The notes under the pieces were generated by a model. That model saw only the letters and a program-made list of their open reading frames with translations, had not been told where the DNA came from and ran no database searches. A stretch of 15,560 nucleotides of DNA from Acidobacteriota bacterium. GTDB taxonomy: Bacteria; Acidobacteriota; Blastocatellia; RBC074. Location: positions 1-15,560 of the forward strand of contig JAKEHZ010000065.1 in the NCBI GenBank assembly GCA_022614735.1. The letters run 5' to 3'. The translations under genes and the position numbers were made by a program. The stretch's first letter is position 1. The number at the start of each line of letters is the position of its first letter. Positions 7,982-14,014 of the stretch are shown here, one piece after another.

Positions 7982-8773
7982 ATGTTTCGGAAAATTTTCC
8001 GATCACTTCTCTATGCTTCCCTGATTCTTTCCGCTGCGATTTCCATAACGCCTATCCCATCCCTTCCAGTTGTTGCACAACAACAGTCGGGACAGCAAAA
8101 AGATGTGGGATTGAGTTGGGAAAAACCGGAGACAATCCTGAGACCCAAAAAAGGTCCACAGCAGTCCAGAATTAGGGCCCCCCTGCTCGCCCTGCGATGG
8201 CAACTTCTCATTCTTGATAAACGGAATCGTGAGCAACCGGTTGATCCAAAGACTCAATACTTTGCTGATGGCGATTATATGCGGCTGGCCGTCCAGTTAA
8301 ATCAAAATGGATATTTTTACGTCATCAAACATACCCTGGATAATAACGACCAGAGATCTCCTCTTCTTCTCATTTCGAATAAGTATGAAGTTGCGAAAGA
8401 CGAGGTCGTAGAGATTCCCGATCCTAAAAGTTCGGAGTACCGGCGGAACGACAAATCCTGGTGGAAGATCGGAAAACGGGTGAAGAGTGATGTCATAACA
8501 ATCATCTTCACTCGTGATCGGATCGATAGACTGGCAGCCTCAGGACTTAGTTCAAGTGAAGGTGATGTGGTTGATGAACAGCTGGTTTTCGAACTCACTC
8601 GCCAATCATCCAATCCGGAAGAGAAGCTTTGGAGCCTGGCGATGCAGAAAAATTCGAATCTTCGGGGAATTTTAGGCGAACATGTAAAATTTTTGCGTAA
8701 TCCGGATCCTCGAAACAACGAAGTACTGGTTGAAAGAATCGAAGGCAGGCATGTTTTGAGGAGAGGAGAATAA
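7982..8773 (+). CDS. Exported DUF4384-like protein, paralogue 1
   Basis: This is a 263-residue protein. The ATG at 7982 is chosen over the upstream TTG frame because gaggagg lies 7 bases before it and it opens a signal peptide (MFRKIFRSLLYASLILSAAIS, likely cut after VVA before QQQ). The mature part starts with a GLSWEKP segment and a basic Pro-rich stretch. A beta-rich domain follows (about 70-180: LRWQL, YFADGDYMRLAVQLNQNGYFYVIKHT, then DVITIIFTRD) that resembles the DUF4384 family found with Ser/Thr kinases and caspase-like proteins. The C-terminus (QKNSNLRGILGEHVKFL, EVLVERIE) is shared with the next gene. No catalytic residues are apparent. It most likely acts outside the membrane with the kinase ectodomains. 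The family assignment is by pattern and not by a search. Confidence 0.82.
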   Translation: MFRKIFRSLLYASLILSAAISITPIPSLPVVAQQQSGQQKDVGLSWEKPETILRPKKGPQQSRIRAPLLALRWQLLILDKRNREQPVDPKTQYFADGDYMRLAVQLNQNGYFYVIKHTLDNNDQRSPLLLISNKYEVAKDEVVEIPDPKSSEYRRNDKSWWKIGKRVKSDVITIIFTRDRIDRLAASGLSSSEGDVVDEQLVFELTRQSSNPEEKLWSLAMQKNSNLRGILGEHVKFLRNPDPRNNEVLVERIEGRHVLRRGE

Positions 8774-8808
8774 AGCCATCAGCCATCAAAGTGCCAATGG
8801 GGAAAATC

Positions 8809-9618
8809 ATGCGAACAAAATTTAAACGATTTTTGAAGATCAGGTTCCTAACCAGCCTTGTGGTTGTGTCTCTTTCATGTGCTGTGCTGGTAACAATTTA
8901 TTGCTTTCTTACCCAAGCCCGGACGGTGACTGCACAGGGAAGGGAAGGGTTTGGACTGGTTTGGGAGAAGTCGCAAAATATCACCAGGCCTCCGACTCCG
9001 AAGCGCCCGCGGCCCAAACCAACAACAGCTCCATTATTAACCTTGCGCTGGCAATTTCAGATGGCCGGAGCGCAGACGAAAGGGGAGGCGATTAATCCAA
9101 CGACTCGGACCTTTGTTGATGGCGAGCTCATCAGAATTGCCGTACAGGTTAATCAAAACGGATTCGTCTATCTTATCAACCACACGGTAAAAAGTGATAA
9201 AGAGATTGAAGGCCCTGTTCTTCTTCCGGGAGGGAAATATTCAGTCAAAAAAGATCAAGAAATTGTTCTTCCTCCCACTCCTCTTTCTGAATGCCCTGCT
9301 GAGAATCAGAAGGATGGCAAATGCTGGTTGAGAACAGAACCGCCTGCCGGAATAGAGGTAGTCACGATTATTTTCAGCCGCGACGAGATCGATGAATGGG
9401 CGAATCTATCGACGGCGATAAAGAACCCGGTGGCCGAGCCATTAATCAATGAATTGACGCGCAAATGCCCGAATCCGAGCCGTGCCGTGTGGACTGAGGC
9501 CGTACAGAAGAATTCCAAATTAAAGGGTATCAGGGGACCGCACGTTAAGATGGTGTGGAATCCGAATAAGAACGACAATGAATTACTGGTTGAAAGAATC
9601 GAGTTCAACCACAAATAG
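8809..9618 (+). CDS. Exported DUF4384-like protein, paralogue 2
   Basis: This is a 269-residue protein. Of three in-frame starts (GTG 8791, ATG 8797, ATG 8809), the last is preferred: ggggaa lies about 5 bases upstream and the signal peptide then begins with a strongly basic run (MRTKFKRFLKIRF). Cleavage is likely after TVTA before QGREG. It is a clear paralogue of the preceding gene with the same order of elements: GLVWEKSQNITRP, a basic Pro-rich stretch, LTLRWQF, FVDGELIRIAVQVNQNGFVYLINHT, VVTIIFSRDEID, AVQKNSKLKGIRGPHVKM and a final ELLVERIE. It has an insertion with two cysteines (about 162-172) that paralogue 1 lacks. The 35-bp spacing implies one operon. Function unknown; exported, non-enzymatic by appearance. 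Confidence 0.82.
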   Translation: MRTKFKRFLKIRFLTSLVVVSLSCAVLVTIYCFLTQARTVTAQGREGFGLVWEKSQNITRPPTPKRPRPKPTTAPLLTLRWQFQMAGAQTKGEAINPTTRTFVDGELIRIAVQVNQNGFVYLINHTVKSDKEIEGPVLLPGGKYSVKKDQEIVLPPTPLSECPAENQKDGKCWLRTEPPAGIEVVTIIFSRDEIDEWANLSTAIKNPVAEPLINELTRKCPNPSRAVWTEAVQKNSKLKGIRGPHVKMVWNPNKNDNELLVERIEFNHK

Positions 9619-9638
9619 TTAATAAAGTGAGGTCGACA

Positions 9639-10382
9639 ATGAAAACGATAAATCTAAACCGCAATCTTTTCAGAGTTTTATTACCTGCCGTATTGCTGTG
9701 CAGCATAGTCCTGGCTCAAGAGCCGCCGCGCACACGCTCATTGACGATCGGCGGGAAAGATGTCACGGAGAAGTCCGATGGCATGGAGATCAAGATTCTG
9801 AAAAATGTCAGCAACAGTTGGAAGCTGGTGGGACCGAACGAAAAATTCAAAGCCGGCGACAGGGTGAAAGTCCAGTTCTGGAGCAACATCAAAGGCTACG
9901 TCTATTTCGTCAATATTCCTCCGAGCGGCAAGCAGAAAGTCATTTATAGCCAGGCTATCGAGAAGGATCGGGATTACACTTTGCCGGGCAGCGACGGCAA
10001 CAGGGAGGTCTGGATCGATTTCGATGATGAGAAGGGGATCGAAATTTTGAAACTTGTCATGACTCCATCTCCGATTAAAGTCTTTGACGATGCGATCAAT
10101 AAATCGAAAGGCGAGTTGGGGGAGAGCGTCTTCAGTGTGACAAAGGAGTTGGCAAACGTTCCCAAGGTAGAATCCGAACAGGTGGCGATGATCTCGAAGA
10201 ATGGCGGATGTCCGAAGGTTCGCGAACTCAGCATCCGCTGCCGTTCGCTGGGATTCGCCCCTTCCGATCCGAAGAGCAATAAAGGCGCAGTTGCCGTCGC
10301 TATCCCGGATTCAAAGAACTCCTCCGGGAAATTGGCGAAGGACGAGGCGATCGTGGTGGAACTCAGGCTCATCCACATTTAA
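9639..10382 (+). CDS. Exported DUF4384-like protein, divergent
   Basis: This is a 247-residue protein. The ATG at 9639 has tgaggt 5 bases upstream and opens a signal peptide (MKTINLNRNLFRVLLPAVLLCSIVLA, cut before QEPP). The GTG at 9627 is less likely. Residues about 46-145 resemble DUF4384 more loosely than the two preceding proteins: EIKILKNV, then FKAGDRVKVQFWSNIKGYVYFVNIPPSGKQKVIY and REVWIDFDDEKGIEILKLVMTPSPI. The last 100 residues, with two cysteines (191, 201), are not recognised. It follows paralogue 2 by 20 bp and is probably in the same operon. Its stop codon is 3 bp before an inverted repeat that brackets the next gene, so the operon may originally have ended, or continued differently, here. 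Confidence 0.8.
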   Translation: MKTINLNRNLFRVLLPAVLLCSIVLAQEPPRTRSLTIGGKDVTEKSDGMEIKILKNVSNSWKLVGPNEKFKAGDRVKVQFWSNIKGYVYFVNIPPSGKQKVIYSQAIEKDRDYTLPGSDGNREVWIDFDDEKGIEILKLVMTPSPIKVFDDAINKSKGELGESVFSVTKELANVPKVESEQVAMISKNGGCPKVRELSIRCRSLGFAPSDPKSNKGAVAVAIPDSKNSSGKLAKDEAIVVELRLIHI

Positions 10383-10384
10383 TC

Positions 10385-10406
10385 GAAGGTGGTGCAAATT
10401 AAAGCT
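10385..10406 (+). repeat. Left copy of a 22-bp inverted repeat bracketing the amidase gene
   Basis: The 22 bases beginning gaaggtggtgcaaatt are the exact reverse complement of 11097-11118. Inward of the perfect part the two flanks keep only weak similarity (for example a shared gagca about 25-30 bases further in). The copy starts 2 bases after the preceding stop codon. Confidence 0.85.
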
Positions 10407-10463
10407 CAATAAAATCCGTAGTGGGACAGGAGCATAGAGCATAGGTGAGGGAGGGACGAGAAC

Positions 10464-11057
10464 ATGGCCTACGATCGACTTTTGACTATCTTCTCTGCGG
10501 CATACTTCTGGGACAAGGTCGCTCACGATGGGCGAGTTGCAACGAAGGGCGGGTATCCTGCGAAGATCAACGGTGTGACGCTCACGCCAGGCCTCCCCTT
10601 AGATCAAATTGGAGCGAACTTAATCGAAGAAGATTGTACCCACTTCGTTTCATGCTGTATCGGCCAAAGCAAGTGCACGATCAAGGTTGGGAATCGGGAC
10701 ATCACGATCCACGGCGGTGGCTTGCGAATCTCGTCACCCTTCAAGGGCGCCAAAGTCTATGGGCATACACACGTTGCGCAGCTAGTGGGGGAGTTATATA
10801 ACAGCAAGCAGGCAAGCATCATTTGGCCGCAGTTCCTCCCGACCCGATACGATAGTACAAGGAACAAGATTCTACAGAATTTGCGAGCGGGCGATTTGCT
10901 GGCTTACGCTAGAAAACCAAATCCGAATCACTATGAGCATATGGCGATTCTAGTCGGGCCAGATACCATCGCTTGTCACACCTATAGCCGACTGAACAAG
11001 GATTACACAGATGTCTCCTTTCCGTGGGTGACATTGCTAAGGCTCCCACCTCCCTAA
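10464..11057 (+). CDS. Putative cysteine amidase (Amidase_6 / NlpC-P60-like fold), no signal peptide
   Basis: This is a 197-residue protein. The start at 10464 follows a purine-rich ribosome site (gagggaggg at about 10448-10456). The N-terminus YDRLLTIFSAAYFWDK recalls the YDR..A..YA opening of putative amidase domains. EDCTHFVS (56-63) matches the DCTNFVS motif with nucleophile Cys58. RAGDLLAYAR, then HYEHMAILVG places a candidate catalytic His at 159, and ACHTYSR follows (His172). Such enzymes cleave amide bonds, often in peptidoglycan peptides; the substrate is not known here. No signal peptide or membrane segment is seen, so it is either cytoplasmic or exported by another route. The gene is enclosed by 22-bp inverted repeats, which suggests a separately acquired unit. 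No partner transposase is present. Confidence 0.78.
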   Translation: MAYDRLLTIFSAAYFWDKVAHDGRVATKGGYPAKINGVTLTPGLPLDQIGANLIEEDCTHFVSCCIGQSKCTIKVGNRDITIHGGGLRISSPFKGAKVYGHTHVAQLVGELYNSKQASIIWPQFLPTRYDSTRNKILQNLRAGDLLAYARKPNPNHYEHMAILVGPDTIACHTYSRLNKDYTDVSFPWVTLLRLPPP

Positions 11058-11096
11058 GTGCAGCGCCCTGCTCATCGGTCAGGCTCAGTTCTTTTA

Positions 11097-11118
11097 AGCT
11101 TTAATTTGCACCACCTTC
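11097..11118 (-). repeat. Right copy of the 22-bp inverted repeat
   Basis: This is the exact reverse complement of 10385-10406, lying between the amidase stop and the start of the protease gene. The enclosed unit is 734 bp. The flanking bases (ATTTAATC on the left, ATTTCATA on the right) share ATTT but are not a clean target-site duplication. Confidence 0.85.
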
Positions 11119-11144
11119 ATTTCATAGCTTGGCATAGCACCCCC

Positions 11145-12317
11145 ATGAATATACTCAGCATATCGACAGTCTTGGTAATTATAATAACCTGCCTCGATTC
11201 AAGTCCCCGTTCTATCCTTGCGTATCTCGATCAGCAAAGCCCGGAGTCGAAGCGCAGCTTGCCGCAGGACGCAAAAGCTCGCATGCGCCGCTCAGTAACC
11301 GCTGTCGGATTGATTCTGGTCAACGACAGCGGTAATGGCGATCCTCGCCCCAGAGGATCCGGCGTAGTCGTCCGCGAAAATGGCGTTATCGTCACAAATC
11401 TGCACGTGATCCTCCAGGATAACCCCCCACAGCTTTACAAAGAGATATACTTCAGCCTCGCCCCTGACAGCGGAGCGACACCGCTCCGCTCGGCGCGCTA
11501 CCGTTTGCGCGTCGTGGAAATAGATCGGAAACTCGATCTGGCATTGTTACAGTTATTGCCGAACGATAAAGACAAAACATCATCTTCACCCTTGACGCTG
11601 CCTGTCATCGAGATAGGAGATTCGCGCGCCCTGGAATTGCTGGACGACCTGGTCATCATCGGATTTCCGGAAAAAGGGGGAGCAACAGCCACACTTAGTC
11701 GTGGCATAGTCGAAGGGAAGGACAATTCCGAAGGCTGGATCAAGACGGATGGACGCCTGCTTCACGGAAATAGCGGCGGCGCTGCCGTCAATGCTGACGG
11801 CAAATTGATCGGAATCGCTACCAAAGTCGAGGTCGACCACACACAGAGCAACACTCAACTAGGAACAGTCGGTTTTCTACGCCCATCGCATTTTGTCCAG
11901 CAGATGCTTGACAGATTGCGAGATAAGGAAAGGCAAGACGAGGCCATTGCCAAAACCGCAGGCACGCAAGCACAGACCGCTTTATCTCAGCCGGTGCCTT
12001 CTAGGGTGAGTGTAACGCCGGTAATGGTGAAGGTGCGCGGGTTCGTCAAGTCTTCGGCTGACGGCAAACCGGTGGCCGGGGCGCGAGTCGGTCTGATCCT
12101 TCCCGGGCGAGAAGTGGCTCCGGAGACGTTGGTCTCATGGGGCGGAACCAATGCTGAGGGTTATTTTCAGCTCGAGAAACCTGTTTCGCCGGGCAAGTAT
12201 ACTTTGCGAGCCAAAGTCGTCGGCGATGAACGATACGCTGTCTTCAATAGAGAGGTCGAAATCAAACCTGATCTTTCACCGTTGGTTATTGAGCTTCAGC
12301 CAGCAAGGAAACAATGA
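11145..12317 (+). CDS. Exported trypsin-like (S1/DegP-type) serine protease with C-terminal carboxypeptidase-regulatory-like domain
   Basis: This is a 390-residue protein. The ATG at 11145 is preferred to the GTG at 11058 because it opens a hydrophobic leader (MNILSISTVLVIIITC) and does not run through the inverted repeat; no good ribosome site is visible. The protease domain (about 50-255) has GSGVVV, the His motif VTNLHVI (His87), the Asp motif RKLDLALLQL (Asp131) and the Ser motif HGNSGGAAV (Ser210), so the triad is intact. There is no PDZ domain, unlike DegP/HtrA. Residues about 294-388 form a CarboxypepD_reg-like beta domain (VRGFVKSSADGKPVAGARVGL, NAEGYFQLEKPVSPGKYTLRA), often used for binding or anchoring. 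It probably cleaves proteins in the periplasm or outside the cell. Trypsin-like proteases also recur beside FGE-fold and kinase proteins in predicted conflict systems, but no link is shown here. Confidence 0.9.
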   Translation: MNILSISTVLVIIITCLDSSPRSILAYLDQQSPESKRSLPQDAKARMRRSVTAVGLILVNDSGNGDPRPRGSGVVVRENGVIVTNLHVILQDNPPQLYKEIYFSLAPDSGATPLRSARYRLRVVEIDRKLDLALLQLLPNDKDKTSSSPLTLPVIEIGDSRALELLDDLVIIGFPEKGGATATLSRGIVEGKDNSEGWIKTDGRLLHGNSGGAAVNADGKLIGIATKVEVDHTQSNTQLGTVGFLRPSHFVQQMLDRLRDKERQDEAIAKTAGTQAQTALSQPVPSRVSVTPVMVKVRGFVKSSADGKPVAGARVGLILPGREVAPETLVSWGGTNAEGYFQLEKPVSPGKYTLRAKVVGDERYAVFNREVEIKPDLSPLVIELQPARKQ

Positions 12318-12384
12318 AGCCGGCCAACCGATGTGAATCAAAGTTAGGAATCGGCCTCGCGGAGATAAAGGGAAATAAAACAAG

Positions 12385-12404
12385 CCGCAGCCACATTGCT
12401 GCGG
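12385..12404 (+). other. Short hairpin in the protease-metallopeptidase gap
   Basis: ccgcagc (12385-12391) and gctgcgg (12398-12404) pair perfectly around a 6-base loop; an outer G-T pair can extend it. No T-run follows, so it is a weak terminator candidate at best. The rest of the 125-bp gap is unremarkable apart from the AAGGAG ribosome site at 12431-12436. Confidence 0.45.
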
Positions 12405-12442
12405 TCGCATTCAGCATGAGCATGTGATGAAAGGAGCCTTGA

Positions 12443-13543
12443 ATGTCCCAAGATTTCCGATCGTTCTCCTTCCATGGCTGTGGCCAGGGCAACTTCCCCG
12501 ATCCAGCGGCAACTATCTCCGCCTCAGTTGGCCAAGGGGGAAGTAATAATTCTGATGACACAATTACTATCCAAACTCTATTAAACAATGTGCCCGCGGG
12601 GAATGGTGGCCCCCAGCCACGGCTCGCCATGGATGGCATTGTCGGAAAACTTACCATCGGCGCAATTCACAGGTTTCAGGCACGTCATCTAGGCTGGAGT
12701 GATGGACGGATCGATCCAGACGGTCCGACCCTGCCGCGACTTCGCTCCTACTCGGCTAATCTTGATGCTAGCGGTCTCGATGCGCCTAACCCCAACCAAC
12801 AGCGGCGCGCCCACGTGAGTATAATGGCCGAATCCATCCGTCGGACCATAGCCATCAGCGTACTTCCGCATGCGCGCCAGGCGATCAGAAAAACCCAGTA
12901 CGAACTCGATCTCGTGATGCTAAAGTTGAACAAAGAGGTGCTGCACATCAAGGATCTCTTTCGTGGCGGCGGACCTGAGCAGCGGTCCTTTCGAGTTTTT
13001 AATACCCATTTCGCGATCGCACAACTCTCCACACGCGAAGCAAAGCAAAACCTCAATTTCGTCCGCGAGACCTTTGCTACGATGCGTGCCATCCTTGACC
13101 GGCGACGTGGTTCCTTCGGCGGCAATCCATGGGGCGAAACCATTGTAGAGGTCGATCCCATAACGGAGTACGTGAAGGAGCTTGAGCACACCATTGCGTA
13201 TTCGCCTTATCAGACAGGCAATCAGAAGCGACTGACCCGCTTGGGCATCTCCCCATTCCGCATCTACTTCACAAATCTGATTGATGGCAGCTCATTTGAC
13301 CGATACCTCTACGCGGTGATTCATGAACTGGCCCACTTCGTCGACGACGAGAAGAAGGTGAAGATTGAAGATCACGCCTATGGATTTCAAGAAAAGTACA
13401 AAACGCTGGCTCACAACTTACGCATCCGCAACGCCGACTGTTACTCTGCCGCCGCATTCGATCTGGCACTCGGAAATGCACGCCTGGCTGCAATTTATCC
13501 GAACCTGCGAGTGATCGAGATCGATCCGGTGATCATACACTGA
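12443..13543 (+). CDS. Peptidoglycan-binding-like / aspzincin (M35-like) zinc metallopeptidase
   Basis: This is a 366-residue protein. The start is fixed by AAGGAG 6 bases upstream. Residues about 40-102 look like a peptidoglycan-binding module (ITIQTLLNNV, GGPQPRLAMDGIVGKLTIGAIHRFQ, DGRIDPDGPTLPRL). A helical middle follows. The C-terminus has HELAH (294-298), then IEDHAYG with Asp310 in a DxxYG arrangement, and RNADCYSAAAFD (329-340). HExxH, an Asp third ligand in DxxYG and a NAD-x-Y motif fit the aspzincin/M35 (deuterolysin, lysine-specific) zinc peptidases. It should hydrolyse proteins or peptides using Zn2+. No signal peptide is visible; the N-terminus is polar and Gly/Ser-rich, so any export would use a non-Sec route. 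It lies 125 bp after the serine protease on the same strand. Confidence 0.78.
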   Translation: MSQDFRSFSFHGCGQGNFPDPAATISASVGQGGSNNSDDTITIQTLLNNVPAGNGGPQPRLAMDGIVGKLTIGAIHRFQARHLGWSDGRIDPDGPTLPRLRSYSANLDASGLDAPNPNQQRRAHVSIMAESIRRTIAISVLPHARQAIRKTQYELDLVMLKLNKEVLHIKDLFRGGGPEQRSFRVFNTHFAIAQLSTREAKQNLNFVRETFATMRAILDRRRGSFGGNPWGETIVEVDPITEYVKELEHTIAYSPYQTGNQKRLTRLGISPFRIYFTNLIDGSSFDRYLYAVIHELAHFVDDEKKVKIEDHAYGFQEKYKTLAHNLRIRNADCYSAAAFDLALGNARLAAIYPNLRVIEIDPVIIH

Positions 13544-13559
13544 CAGATCACTTTCAACT

Positions 13560-13683
13560 TCAGAACAACAGCTTCAAACCGAACTGCAGCTGACAGCACG
13601 TCGCAGATCACATTCCTCACCTGTCCGGGTTGGCTAAACGCGGCGGGGTTGAACCATCCATCGGGACCGCCGTTTGGCAAATA
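13560..13683 (-). pseudogene. Decayed C-terminal remnant of a TonB-dependent (Oar-like) receptor
   Basis: Read on the minus strand, 13683 downward gives YLPNGGPDGWFNPAAFSQPG, a motif characteristic of acidobacterial TonB-dependent receptors. In another frame, 13607-13560 gives SATCCQ, then LQFGLKLLF and a stop, which is the usual last strand of the same receptors. In intact proteins these two pieces are separated by roughly 60-80 residues, but here by only a few. The remnant therefore seems to have an internal deletion plus a frameshift. The identification rests on motif memory and not on an alignment. Confidence 0.5.
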
Positions 13684-14014
13684 CAACGACTGCTGCTCGT
13701 GAGCTCTGACTTCATCGCTTCAGACTACTGCTACGAGATTGAAATGGAGCACGACTTCAACCACATCCAAAAACATTGGGCTTTCATCCCAATTTCGCCG
13801 ACAAATTCGACAGAAGCCGAATACGGACTAATTTTTACCTATCAAATTCACTACGGATCCAGCAATTCCCGGTTTAGAAATTCCACCAACACCAGCTCTT
13901 GTAGAATCAACAACTTACAGGCATCACTGCCTAACAGAATGATTAGAAAACCCGGCAAAATTGCCAAACCGGGAATTGCTGCAACCGAATAGCCTTTCTT
14001 GCCCTGATTGATTT
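13684..14014. other. Non-coding stretch upstream of the FHA gene, with a short hairpin
   Basis: No convincing gene was found. A 120-codon frame (13630-13992) starts with TTG, overlaps the receptor remnant on the other strand, and has no ribosome site or recognisable domain. At 13951-13973 cccgg and ccggg pair, with an alternative inner ggcaa/ttgcc stem. On the minus strand this is followed by TTTTCT, so it could end minus-strand transcription. No clear promoter for the FHA gene was recognised. Confidence 0.5.

Noticed and set aside
11058..11144. Longer start (GTG 11058) for the serine protease
   Set aside because: It would translate through the inverted repeat and put about 29 polar residues before the hydrophobic leader.
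13630..13992. 120-codon plus-strand frame before the FHA gene
   Set aside because: It has a TTG start, no ribosome site and no recognisable motif. Its first part overlaps the TonB-receptor remnant on the opposite strand.
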